Source: Lachnospiraceae bacterium (lineage in GTDB: Bacteria; Bacillota; Clostridia; Lachnospirales; Lachnospiraceae). Taken from it: a DNA stretch of 37,514 bases. The stretch lies in assembly GCA_014804645.1 (NCBI GenBank), contig JAAUZI010000080.1:1-37514 (forward strand), written 5' to 3'. A program made the position numbers and the translations under genes. Below are positions 25,494 through 33,530 of the stretch, in pieces. The stretch's first letter is position 1, and every line of letters starts with the position of its first letter. The notes below the pieces were generated by a model that had not been told where the DNA came from, did no database searches, and saw nothing but the letters and a program-made list of their open reading frames with translations.

Positions 25494-25611
25494 GCGGAAC
25501 TCTAATCAGCATCTGCCCGGACAATGCCCAGAGAATTTCTGGATGCCAGAGCAGCCAGAAATTACTCTGCGGGGAATGGCATTGGGAGGGCTGATGCGGA
25601 ACTCTAATCAG
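25494..25611 (+). repeat. Structured repeat element B upstream of murD
   Basis: GCGGAACTCTAATCAG occurs identically at 25494-25509 and 25596-25611. Between them is a long imperfect palindrome: outer helix ATCAGC/GCTGAT (25505-25510, 25590-25595), then CAATGCC/GGCATTG (25522-25528, 25578-25584), CAGAG/CTCTG (25529-25533, 25565-25569) and AATTTCTGG/CCAGAAATT (25534-25542, 25555-25563) with a 12-base loop. Element C has the same helices with compensated base changes. The last repeat merges with the murD ribosome site AGGAGG. Confidence 0.85.
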
Positions 25612-25623
25612 GAGGATTTTGAG

Positions 25624-26991
25624 ATGTTTGAGGGACAAAAGTGTTTGGTTATAGGGTCCGGCGTCAGCGGCGTGGGTGCGGTATCCATGTTGGGACACAT
25701 GGGTGCGGATATTCTGCTGTATGACGGCGGCGACAAGATCACGCAGGAGGAACTGGAGGCAAAAGTCCCCCAGGGAGTACAGGCGAAGTGCTATGTGCGA
25801 CAACTGCCGGAAGAACTTTTGACCCGGATAGAAGTGGCGGTGTTAAGTCCCGGTGTGCCCACAGACATTCCCCTGGTGCAGCAGCTGAAGGCCCAGGGAA
25901 CCCGGATAATCGGAGAGATAGAGCTGGGCTTTCTGGCGGAGCGGGGGAGAGTGGCCGCTATCACCGGCACCAACGGCAAGACCACTACAACTACTCTGGT
26001 GGGCGAGATCATGAAAGCCCACCTGGGGCAGGATAAGGTGTTTGTGGTGGGAAACATCGGCAATCCTTACACCATGGAGGCCGAGAAAACCGGACCGGAC
26101 ACCGTGACGGTCGGAGAACTCAGCAGTTTTCAGCTGGAGACAGTGGACAGTTTTCATCCCAGGGTATCCGCGATTTTGAATATAACGCCGGATCATTTGA
26201 ACCGGCACCATACCATGGAGGCTTACGTGGAGGCGAAAGAGAGAATCGCCATGCGACAGACGCCAGAGGAACTCTGTGTGTTGAACTACGAGAACGCGTA
26301 TACCCGCGATTTTGGCGACAGATGCCCGGCGAGGGTGGTGTATTTTTCCTCTGTCAGAGAGCTTTCGGCCGGATATTTTTTGCGCGGTGAGGAAATCTGT
26401 CTGGCACAGGAAGGTGGGGTGAGCCCGCTGCTCAACGTGCAAACGGATATGAATCTGGTGGGGCTGTGCAATGTGGAAAATGTGATGGCGGCCATCGCGA
26501 TCGCCAGAGGCATGGGGGTCCCCATGGAGACGATTCTGCGGGTGGTCAGGGAGTTCCACGCGGTGGAGCACCGCATTGAATATGTGGCGACCAAGGGGGG
26601 CGTGGCCTACTACAACGACTCCAAGGGCACCAATCCAGACGCCGCTATCCAGGGCATTAAGGCCATGAGCCGTCCCACGATTCTGATTGGCGGCGGCTAC
26701 GACAAGGAGAACGATTACGACGAGTGGATAGAGAGTTTTGAGGGTAAGGTGGAGTGGCTGGTGCTGATCGGCCAAACCAGAGAGAAAATCGCGAAATGCG
26801 CAAGAGCGCATGGTTTTGACAAAATACGCATGGCGGACACCTACGAGGAATGCCTGCGGCTGTGTACGGAACTGGCCCGGCCCGGAGATGCGGTGCTGCT
26901 CTCACCCGCCTGCGCCAGCTGGGGCATGTTTCCCAACTATGAGGTGAGGGGACAGATTTTTAAGGAATATGTAAACGGGCTTGAGGAGTGA
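25624..26991 (+). CDS. murD: UDP-MurNAc-L-alanine:D-glutamate ligase MurD
   Basis: MurD adds D-Glu to UDP-MurNAc-L-Ala. The 455-residue protein has a Rossmann-like N-terminal domain (LVIGSGVSGVGA), the P-loop GTNGKTTTTT (115-124), NITPDHLNRH, and a C-terminal ligase domain with YYNDSKGTNPDA and LLSPACASWGMF, all typical of MurD. ATG 25624 follows AGGAGG at normal distance. An in-frame ATG at 25543 lies inside element B and would add 27 residues encoded by the repeat, so it is rejected. mraY, expected just upstream in this kind of cluster, is missing. Confidence 0.95.
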   Translation: MFEGQKCLVIGSGVSGVGAVSMLGHMGADILLYDGGDKITQEELEAKVPQGVQAKCYVRQLPEELLTRIEVAVLSPGVPTDIPLVQQLKAQGTRIIGEIELGFLAERGRVAAITGTNGKTTTTTLVGEIMKAHLGQDKVFVVGNIGNPYTMEAEKTGPDTVTVGELSSFQLETVDSFHPRVSAILNITPDHLNRHHTMEAYVEAKERIAMRQTPEELCVLNYENAYTRDFGDRCPARVVYFSSVRELSAGYFLRGEEICLAQEGGVSPLLNVQTDMNLVGLCNVENVMAAIAIARGMGVPMETILRVVREFHAVEHRIEYVATKGGVAYYNDSKGTNPDAAIQGIKAMSRPTILIGGGYDKENDYDEWIESFEGKVEWLVLIGQTREKIAKCARAHGFDKIRMADTYEECLRLCTELARPGDAVLLSPACASWGMFPNYEVRGQIFKEYVNGLEE

Positions 26992-26995
26992 TCAC

Positions 26996-28162
26996 GTGGC
27001 AGATAGACGGAGAAGAAAAAAAGAGCAGACGGAGTACTTTTTTGACTACAGCCTTCTGTTCATAGTATTGTTTTTGATGGGATTTGGGCTGGTGATGATC
27101 TACTCCGCAAGCTCCTATGAGGCCCAGCAGGATTTCGGAAACGGCACCTACTATCTGCGCAAGCAGCTGATTGCGGATATTCTGGGGCTGGTGGTTATGA
27201 CGGTCATGGCCAATATTCCCTATCGGTTCTGGCAGCGCTTTACCACCCTGGCCTATTTTGCGTCCCTGATCCTGATTCCTATGGTGTTGACGCCGCTGGG
27301 CGTGGAATCTCACGGCGCCAGAAGATGGGTGGGTATCCCGGGCACGGGTTTTAATCTGCAGCCCGCTGAAGTGGCTAAGGTCTGTATGATTCTGTTTCTC
27401 GCCAACATGGTGTGTCTGATGGGAAAGAGCCTGCGCACTGCTAAGGGATTGATCGTGCTGATCGCCCTGTCCCTTCCCCATTCTATAGCGGTATGGAGAA
27501 TCACCAACAACCTGAGTTCCGCCATCATTATCCTGGGTATTGCAGTGTTGATGATCTTTGTGGCCACTCCCGACTACAAGAGGTTTGTAATCATGGGGCT
27601 TGCCGCATCGGTGGTAGTGATCGGTATAGTGTGGGCTATTTTCAATACCTCAATTATTGAGAAGGTGGGTTTCAGAGGCGAGCGCATTCTGGCCTGGCGG
27701 GACCCGGAGGCATATGCCCAGGGCAAGGGATTCCAGACACTGCAGGCCCTCTACGCCATCGGCTCCGGCGGCATATGGGGCAAGGGGCTAGGGCAGAGCA
27801 TGCAGAAACTGAACTTTATCCCCGAGGCTCAGAACGATATGATCTTTTCGATTATCTGTGAGGAACTGGGACTTTTCGGGGCCATTGCCATCATTCTTAT
27901 GTTTATCATGCTGCTGTGGAGAATGATGATTGTGGCCAACAATGCGCCGGACCTGTTTGGTGCGTTGCTGGTGGTGGGCGTTATGGGACATATCGCTATT
28001 CAGGTGATTCTCAACATTGCAGTTGTGACCAACACCATTCCCAACACGGGAATCTCCCTGCCTTTCATCAGTTACGGAGGCTCCTCGGTGTTGTTTTTGA
28101 TGATGGAGATCGGGCTGGTACTCAGTGTGGCCCGGCGCATTCAGCTCAGAGAATTGGCGTAA
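26996..28162 (+). CDS. SEDS-family peptidoglycan polymerase (SpoVE/FtsW)
   Basis: The 388-residue protein has about ten hydrophobic segments and SEDS landmarks: GLVMIYSASSYEA near the N-terminus, GARRWVGIPGTGFNLQPAEVAK, FIPEAQNDMIFSIICEELG, and NTGISLPFISYGGSS near the C-terminus. SEDS proteins polymerise lipid II with a class B PBP partner. It starts at GTG 26996, four bases after murD, behind GAGGAG. Because there are two class B PBPs but one SEDS gene in the cluster, it could serve division (FtsW), sporulation (SpoVE), or both; the sequence does not decide. Confidence 0.9.
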   Translation: MADRRRRKKEQTEYFFDYSLLFIVLFLMGFGLVMIYSASSYEAQQDFGNGTYYLRKQLIADILGLVVMTVMANIPYRFWQRFTTLAYFASLILIPMVLTPLGVESHGARRWVGIPGTGFNLQPAEVAKVCMILFLANMVCLMGKSLRTAKGLIVLIALSLPHSIAVWRITNNLSSAIIILGIAVLMIFVATPDYKRFVIMGLAASVVVIGIVWAIFNTSIIEKVGFRGERILAWRDPEAYAQGKGFQTLQALYAIGSGGIWGKGLGQSMQKLNFIPEAQNDMIFSIICEELGLFGAIAIILMFIMLLWRMMIVANNAPDLFGALLVVGVMGHIAIQVILNIAVVTNTIPNTGISLPFISYGGSSVLFLMMEIGLVLSVARRIQLRELA

Positions 28163-28244
28163 GGAAAATATGGGACAACGCAACATAGGCAACTTTTTGT
28201 CATAGGATAGAATAATTCATGACTTAAAGAGCGGAAGGTGTGCC

Positions 28245-29525
28245 ATGAGCGCTATCCCAGAAAGAGCCACGGGAGAGATCCATATCCGGGGAGGAGTGCG
28301 CCTCCAGGGTAAGGTGAAGGTACAGGGGTCTAAGAATGCGGCACTGCCCATTCTGGCAGCTACGATTTTAGTGGAGGGAGAGAGTTGTCTTAAGGATTGT
28401 CCTAAGATTTCGGATGTATATCGGATGCTGAGATTGCTGCAAAGCCTTGGCGGGCATGTGCGCTGGGAGGGAGAGGGCGTCTGCGTCAGTACAGGCAGTA
28501 TCACCACGCAGGATATGCCGGAGGATGCTATCACCGGCATGCGCTCCTCACTGTGTCTTTTGGGAGCGTTGCTGGCCAAGTGCGGCAGCATTGTCATGGA
28601 GTATCCCGGCGGCTGCGTGATCGGCGAGCGGCCCATCAATCTGCACCTGCAGGCGCTGGAACAGATGGGAGTGCATTTCTGCGAGGAGGAGGACAGGATC
28701 TGCGGCCAGGCGCCAGAGGGTCTTCACGGTGCGGATATTTCTCTGGCGCTGCCCAGCGTGGGGGCCACGGAAAATATTATACTGGCGGCGGTCACGGCCA
28801 GAGGGCGTACCCGAATCAGCGGGGCGGCCAGGGAGCCGGAGGTGGAGGCTCTGTGCCGCTACCTGAATGCCTGCGGCGCCAGAATCGACGGAATAGGCAG
28901 TTCCCGCCTGGAGATTCAGGGGGTCAGGCTGCTTCACGGGGCCTGTTACCGGATACCGGCGGATAGAATCGTGGCGGGCACCTATCTGTATGCGGCGCTG
29001 GGAACCCGTGGCTGCATCCTGCTGGAACAGGCGCCCTGTCGGCATATGCAGGCGGTGATACGTATGGCGGAGCGGATGGGGGCCATCTGTCAGGAGACGG
29101 GGGAGGGGCTGTATGTGCAGTCTCTGGGAGAACTGATTTCGCCCGGCGTGATACGCACCGGGGGCTATCCCGGATTTCCCACGGATATGCAGTCGGTTGC
29201 GCTGGCAGTCTGTACCATGGCCCAGGGGGAGACCCGGATCGAGGAGCGCATTTTTGAAAATCGTTTCCGCGTGGCAGATCCTCTGCGGCAGATGGGGGCT
29301 GACATACAGCAGCTGGACTCACATAGTCTGCTGGTGTGTGGAAATTCCCTGCTGCGAGGACAGCGGGTAGAGGCCTGCGAGCTGCGCGGCGGAGCCGCCC
29401 TGGTGGTGGCGGGACTGCTGGCGGAGGGTGAGACCATCGTCACCGGCTGCGAATTTATCGAGAGGGGCTATGGGAATATCTGCAAAGACTTAAGAGAGTT
29501 AGGAGCTAGAATCTACAGTGTATAG
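28245..29525 (+). CDS. murA: UDP-N-acetylglucosamine 1-carboxyvinyltransferase MurA
   Basis: MurA performs the first committed step of peptidoglycan synthesis, moving enolpyruvate from PEP to UDP-GlcNAc. The 426-residue protein has the GSKNAAL segment (Lys30-Asn31) and the active-site Cys124 in GGCVIGERPINLHL, the target of fosfomycin in the family. Later landmarks are AGTYLYAA, GGYPGFPTDMQ and IFENRF. GGAAGG precedes the ATG. It ends by overlapping divIB by 8 bases. The 82-base gap before it shows no clear promoter. Confidence 0.94.
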   Translation: MSAIPERATGEIHIRGGVRLQGKVKVQGSKNAALPILAATILVEGESCLKDCPKISDVYRMLRLLQSLGGHVRWEGEGVCVSTGSITTQDMPEDAITGMRSSLCLLGALLAKCGSIVMEYPGGCVIGERPINLHLQALEQMGVHFCEEEDRICGQAPEGLHGADISLALPSVGATENIILAAVTARGRTRISGAAREPEVEALCRYLNACGARIDGIGSSRLEIQGVRLLHGACYRIPADRIVAGTYLYAALGTRGCILLEQAPCRHMQAVIRMAERMGAICQETGEGLYVQSLGELISPGVIRTGGYPGFPTDMQSVALAVCTMAQGETRIEERIFENRFRVADPLRQMGADIQQLDSHSLLVCGNSLLRGQRVEACELRGGAALVVAGLLAEGETIVTGCEFIERGYGNICKDLRELGARIYSV

Positions 29526-30276
29526 TACAGGGCGAAAAAAGAAGAGAAAATGGCCGATTGTGCTGCTGGTTCTGTTCGGTATATCGGCGGCAGTGCTGGG
29601 GGCGGGATATTATGTGCTCGCCAACTACACAATCAAAAACGTATATGTGGAGGGAAACATTCACTATACGCAGGAGGAAATCCAGGAGATCGTCATGGAC
29701 GGTCCCCTGGGGAACAATTCTCTGTATCTGTCGCTGAAGTACAAGAAGAAGGGAATTGAGGACGTTCCCTTCGTGGATGTGATGGATGTGAGCATCCTGG
29801 CGCCGGATACCATCAAAATCACCGTGTACGAGAAAGCTCTGGCCGGGTATGTGGCGTACATGGACAGCTATATGTATTTTGACAAGGACGGCTATGTGGT
29901 GGAAAGCTCCAATATAAGGACTGAGGGAGTCCCGCAAATCACCGGGCTGCAGTTTTCCTACTGTACGCTGGGCCAAAAACTGCCGGTGGAGCGGGAGGAC
30001 ATTTTCTCCAGCATCATGGAGCTGACCAAGCTGTTGACCAAATACAAGCTCTCACCGGACCGGATCTATTTTCGGGATTACACGGAGATCACCCTGTATT
30101 TTGCGGACGTGCGGGTGGCTCTGGGGGAGGGCAGCAATCTGGAGGAGAAACTCATGGTGCTGCCCACCTTTCTGGAGAACCTGGAGGGAAAAAAGGGTGT
30201 CCTGAGGATGGAAAATTATAACAGGGATACCAAAACAACGGTGTTTGAGAGGGACGAGCCGGAAAAAACAGAATAA
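29518..30276 (+). CDS. divIB: Division protein DivIB/FtsQ
   Basis: The 252-residue protein has a basic cytoplasmic tail (about 1-11), one membrane segment (about 12-32) and an extracellular POTRA domain beginning NVYVEGNIHYTQEEI, followed by the beta domain typical of FtsQ/DivIB (KALAGYVAYMDSYMYFDKDGYV). It joins FtsL and the division PBP at the septum. It starts at GTG 29518 inside the end of murA, with AGGAG some 13 bases upstream, so expression is coupled to murA. Confidence 0.9.
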   Translation: MYSTGRKKKRKWPIVLLVLFGISAAVLGAGYYVLANYTIKNVYVEGNIHYTQEEIQEIVMDGPLGNNSLYLSLKYKKKGIEDVPFVDVMDVSILAPDTIKITVYEKALAGYVAYMDSYMYFDKDGYVVESSNIRTEGVPQITGLQFSYCTLGQKLPVEREDIFSSIMELTKLLTKYKLSPDRIYFRDYTEITLYFADVRVALGEGSNLEEKLMVLPTFLENLEGKKGVLRMENYNRDTKTTVFERDEPEKTE

Positions 30277-30301
30277 AAATAGTTTTTTTCAAAAAAATGT
30301 G

Positions 30302-30330
30302 TTGATTAATTTTAGAAATAATTATATGAT
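30302..30330 (+). promoter_or_regulatory. Probable SigA promoter of ftsZ
   Basis: TTGATT (30302-30307) and TATGAT (30325-30330) are 17 bases apart in the 96-base AT-rich gap before ftsZ. A separate ftsZ promoter is common, since FtsZ is needed in far greater amounts than the upstream enzymes. Confidence 0.6.
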
Positions 30331-30372
30331 AGTCTATATGGAGTTTATACGGGAAAGAAGGAGGACAAACCT

Positions 30373-31557
30373 TTGCTGGAGATTAAGTCGAACGACGCAG
30401 AAGCCGCTGCCAGAATCATTGTTGTCGGTGTGGGTGGTGCAGGCAATAATGCTGTTAATAGAATGATTGAAGAAAAGATTGATGGTGTGGAATTTATCGG
30501 GGTGAATACGGACAAGCAGGCGTTGCAGCTGTGCAAGGCCCCCAAGCTGTTGCAGATTGGAGAAAAGCTGACCAAGGGGCTGGGCGCAGGCGCCAAGCCG
30601 GAGGTGGGCGAGAAGGCTGCCGAGGAAAGTTCTGAAGAGGTTGCCAGCGCGCTGACAGGGGCGGACATGGTGTTTGTCACCTGCGGCATGGGCGGTGGAA
30701 CGGGAACCGGTGCGGCTCCTGTGGTTGCCAAGCTTGCCAAGGATATGGGCATTCTGACCGTGGGTGTTGTGACTAAGCCTTTTCGATTTGAGGCCAAGGC
30801 CCGGATGACCAACGCATTGGCCGGTATCAACAAGATCAAAGACAATGTAGACACGCTGATAGTGATTCCCAACGACAAGCTGCTGGAGATCGTGGATCGC
30901 AGGACGACTATGCCTGAGGCCCTTAAGAAAGCGGATGAAGTGCTGCAGCAGGCCGTGCAGGGTATCACTGATCTGATTAATATTCCTTCCGTAATTAATC
31001 TGGATTTTGCGGATGTGCAGACGGTTATGAAGGACAAGGGAATCGCTCATATCGGTATCGGTGAGGGCAAGGGGGACGACAAGGCAATGGATGCAGTCAA
31101 GCAGGCTGTGGAAAGTCCTCTGCTGGAGACCACGATCTCCGGCGCTACCGATATTATTATCAATGTGTCGGGCGATATCACGCTGGCAGATGCCAATGAT
31201 GCGGCGAGCTATGTGGAACAGCTGGCCGGTGAGGATATCAATGTGATCCTGGGTGCAATGTATGACGATTCCAAGTCTGACAGCTGCACGATCACTGTGA
31301 TTGCCACGGGGCTTGAGGAGAATCTGGTCTCCACTGCGCCTCAGTCCAGACTTGGAGGGGGACTGGCCTACAAGAGTCCTGCGTCCCATGTGCCTTCCAG
31401 CTCTCTGAAGAATTTCACTGTACAGCCGGGCAATACTGCCGCTCCCGGGAACGGGACGCCGGTGAGACCGCTGACGGGCATCAATCGACCTGCGGATATC
31501 CGCAGCAATGTGGAGGAGAAATCTCTGAAAATTCCGGATTTTCTCCAGAGAAAATAG
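30373..31557 (+). CDS. ftsZ: Tubulin-like division GTPase FtsZ
   Basis: The 394-residue protein polymerises into the Z-ring. It shows [13 protein letters not shown] near the N-terminus, the tubulin signature GGGTGTG (107-113), the NxDFADV synergy-loop region ([11 protein letters not shown]), a variable linker and the conserved C-terminal peptide IPDFLQRK, the docking site for membrane tethers and regulators. It starts at TTG 30373 behind a strong AAGGAGG. The usual tether FtsA is not encoded in this window, so FtsA is elsewhere or another anchor (SepF-like) is used. Confidence 0.97.
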   Translation: MLEIKSNDAEAAARIIVVGVGGAGNNAVNRMIEEKIDGVEFIGVNTDKQALQLCKAPKLLQIGEKLTKGLGAGAKPEVGEKAAEESSEEVASALTGADMVFVTCGMGGGTGTGAAPVVAKLAKDMGILTVGVVTKPFRFEAKARMTNALAGINKIKDNVDTLIVIPNDKLLEIVDRRTTMPEALKKADEVLQQAVQGITDLINIPSVINLDFADVQTVMKDKGIAHIGIGEGKGDDKAMDAVKQAVESPLLETTISGATDIIINVSGDITLADANDAASYVEQLAGEDINVILGAMYDDSKSDSCTITVIATGLEENLVSTAPQSRLGGGLAYKSPASHVPSSSLKNFTVQPGNTAAPGNGTPVRPLTGINRPADIRSNVEEKSLKIPDFLQRK

Positions 31558-31585
31558 CTAGAGATAAACTGTACATACTATGATG

Positions 31586-31616
31586 GGGTTTACGCCGATA
31601 GGTGTAAACCCTTTTT
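31586..31616 (+). terminator. Intrinsic terminator after ftsZ
   Basis: GGGTTTAC (31586-31593) pairs with GTAAACCC (31604-31611), followed by TTTTT. It ends the dcw transcript and separates it from the sporulation operon. Confidence 0.9.
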
Positions 31617-31630
31617 GCGTACTTCTATAA

Positions 31631-31707
31631 TGTCGAAATTTCAAGACGGCTTTTCGCCGGAATTCTACCCGATTACGACAAATTTTACAGCTCATGTCCC
31701 TTATACT
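31631..31707 (+). promoter_or_regulatory. Spo0A boxes and promoter of spoIIGA
   Basis: TGTCGAA (31631-31637) is an exact 0A box. A second site, TTTGTCGTA on the minus strand (31674-31682), differs from the TTTGTCGAA consensus at one base. It overlaps the -35 position for the -10 box TATACT (31702-31707), where no good SigA -35 exists. Activator boxes over a poor -35 are how Spo0A turns on spoIIG in Bacillus. The rest of the 212-base gap holds the ftsZ terminator and nothing else recognisable. Confidence 0.7.
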
Positions 31708-31769
31708 GGTTATGAAGGCCCGGGGAATGAATATTAAGGGGAGGCGGGATGAAGTAAGGGGGATGGTAT

Positions 31770-32570
31770 ATGTATTATGAAGTCTACCTGGACAGTGTCT
31801 TTTTGATCTGCCTCTGCATGAACCGCTATCTTCTGGGACTGACCTGCCTGTGTCTGTCATGCACTGCCACGCATGTCAGGCTGTGGGTGGGAGCCGCTCT
31901 GGGAGCGGTGGGGAATCTGTTGGTTCTGCTTGTGCCTGCGGGAGCCGCGCCGTTTCGTCTGGTGCTTTTTGCGGCCGGACTCTATGGAATGGCGGGGATA
32001 ACTTTCAGATGCTGGCGGGGAAGGGGACTTGTCAGAATCGTGGAGAGTCTCTGCGTCTGCTTTTTTTTGCTGGGCGGTGCGCTGACGCTGCTGCTTAAGC
32101 TGTTGCCTGGAAAGGAGGGCTGGCTGACCTGCAGCGCGGCCGTGCTCCTGTTGGGAGCTGTATGCTATGAGGGAATCCGTCTGCTGATGCTGCGCCGGAG
32201 AAAAAACCGGGAGAACTGCAGAGTTATCCTACATGGAGCAGACGGGCACAGCATACGGATAGAAGGGCTGGTGGACACGGGGAACAGTCTGACGGAGCCT
32301 ATCAGCGGCATGCCCGTGGCAGTGTTGGAAAAAAGAGTCTGGGAGAAACTGTATCCTGGGCAGCCGCCTCCCGGTATGCGGGTGATACCCTACCACAGCG
32401 TGGGAAAATCGGCGGGGACGCTGGTTGGCTTTCCCGTGAGGGATATGGAGGTGGAGATCGGGGGCATCCGGCGGAAATGCGGGGAGATCTATGTAGCCAT
32501 TTGGCAGGAGAGCCTGTCCGAGACGGGAGCTTACAACATTCTGCTGCAGCCTGCCATGCTGGAACTTTAA
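31770..32570 (+). CDS. spoIIGA: Pro-SigE processing protease SpoIIGA
   Basis: SpoIIGA cleaves the pro-sequence from SigE in the mother cell after a signal from the forespore. The 266-residue protein has an N-terminal membrane domain of about five hydrophobic segments (1-150) and a C-terminal aspartic-protease domain with the catalytic motif GLVDTGNSLTEP (Asp169). It starts at ATG 31770 behind AAGGGGG. Its last codons (GAA CTT TAA) lie in the first copy of the repeat unit of element C. It is followed by sigE, its substrate, as in Bacillus. Confidence 0.92.
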   Translation: MYYEVYLDSVFLICLCMNRYLLGLTCLCLSCTATHVRLWVGAALGAVGNLLVLLVPAGAAPFRLVLFAAGLYGMAGITFRCWRGRGLVRIVESLCVCFFLLGGALTLLLKLLPGKEGWLTCSAAVLLLGAVCYEGIRLLMLRRRKNRENCRVILHGADGHSIRIEGLVDTGNSLTEPISGMPVAVLEKRVWEKLYPGQPPPGMRVIPYHSVGKSAGTLVGFPVRDMEVEIGGIRRKCGEIYVAIWQESLSETGAYNILLQPAMLEL

Positions 32571-32686
32571 AACGGAACTTTAAAACAGTAACCATCTGAA
32601 CAGTGCCCGGAGAATTTACGGACGGCAAGGCGGCCGTAAATTACTCCGCCGGTAAAGGCACTGGAAAGAGGGTTACGGAACTTTAA
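32561..32686 (+). repeat. Structured repeat element C upstream of sigE
   Basis: GGAACTTTAA occurs at 32561-32570 (its TAA is the spoIIGA stop), 32574-32583 and 32677-32686. Between the last two is the element B architecture: GTAACC/GGTTAC (32588-32593, 32671-32676), CAGTGCC/GGCACTG (32601-32607, 32657-32663), CGGAG/CTCCG (32608-32612, 32644-32648), AATTTACGG/CCGTAAATT (32613-32621, 32634-32642), a 12-base loop, and an 8-base bulge on the 3' side. The sigE ribosome site follows directly. Confidence 0.85.
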
Positions 32687-32707
32687 ATAAGAAAGGAAGG
32701 AAAGGAT

Positions 32708-33448
32708 ATGATTTTGATGGCGTCTATTCCTGTGAGTATCTCACATTGGGTGTTTCGCAGGGAGAAGGGAAAGAGGATACATAAACAGGGAGACATTCAT
32801 TATATCGGCGGTGCGGAGGTGCTGCCGCCGCCGCTGGAGCTGGAGCGGGAGAGTCAGGTGATCGGCGCGCTGGGGACGGAGTCCGAGGAGGAGGCCAAAT
32901 CCATATTGATTGAGCACAATCTGCGTCTGGTGGTCTACATAGCCAAGAAGTTCGACAACACCGGCGTGGGGGTGGAGGACCTGATCTCCATCGGAACCAT
33001 CGGGCTGATCAAGTCCATCAACACTTTCAAGCCGGACAAAAATATCAAACTGGCTACCTATGCGTCCAGATGCATAGAAAACGAGATATTGATGTATTTG
33101 CGGCGCAACAACAAGACCCGGTTGGAGGTGTCCATCGACGAGCCGCTGAATGTGGACTGGGACGGCAATGAGCTGCTGCTGTCGGACATTCTGGGCACGG
33201 ATGAGGACATTATTTACCGCGATCTGGAAAACGAAGTGGAGAGAAGTCTGCTGCTGAAGGCCATCAACAAGCTGACGGAGCGGGAAAAGACCATTATTCG
33301 CCTGCGTTTCGGCCTGGGACGCCCCGATGGACAGGAGATGACACAGAAGGAGGTGGCGTCGCTGCTGGGCATTTCACAGTCCTATATCTCCCGACTGGAG
33401 AAGAAAATTATGAAACAGCTGAAAAAGGAGATGAGCAATAATATCTAA
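32708..33448 (+). CDS. sigE: Mother-cell sporulation sigma factor SigE (pro-form)
   Basis: The 246-residue sigma-70 family protein has the SigE hallmark [13 protein letters not shown] at residues 31-43; in Bacillus the pro-sequence is cut just before this YIGG segment. Here the pro-sequence is about 30 residues, with a hydrophobic/basic start unlike the Bacillus sequence. Region 2 ([27 protein letters not shown]), the core-binding and -10 helices ([21 protein letters not shown]) and region 4 (helix-turn-helix [16 protein letters not shown]) are intact. GGAAGG/AAAGGA precede the ATG. sigG, often next, is not in this window. Confidence 0.94.
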   Translation: MILMASIPVSISHWVFRREKGKRIHKQGDIHYIGGAEVLPPPLELERESQVIGALGTESEEEAKSILIEHNLRLVVYIAKKFDNTGVGVEDLISIGTIGLIKSINTFKPDKNIKLATYASRCIENEILMYLRRNNKTRLEVSIDEPLNVDWDGNELLLSDILGTDEDIIYRDLENEVERSLLLKAINKLTEREKTIIRLRFGLGRPDGQEMTQKEVASLLGISQSYISRLEKKIMKQLKKEMSNNI

Positions 33449-33463
33449 CAGACAGATTTTCCC

Positions 33464-33492
33464 TTTTCAAATCCATCATTATAGTATATACT
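33464..33492 (+). promoter_or_regulatory. Possible SigA promoter after sigE
   Basis: TTTTCA (33464-33469) and TATACT (33487-33492) are 17 bases apart. Transcription would begin near 33499, which favours a start at 33531 over the GTG at 33504 for the next gene. Confidence 0.5.
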
Positions 33493-33530
33493 AAAAGTAT
33501 CAGGTGAGAAAAAGAGGCTTTGAATGCTTT

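Noticed and set aside
28170..28205. 11-codon ORF between the SEDS gene and murA
   Set aside because: Too short, ribosome site weak, nothing conserved to support it.
28197..28216. Promoter-like TTGTCA plus TAGAAT before murA
   Set aside because: The spacing between the boxes is far too short for a SigA promoter.
32588..32676. Palindrome read as an integron attC site
   Set aside because: The bulged hairpin is reminiscent, but the RYYYAAC/GTTRRRY core sites are absent in element B and no integrase or cassette array is present.
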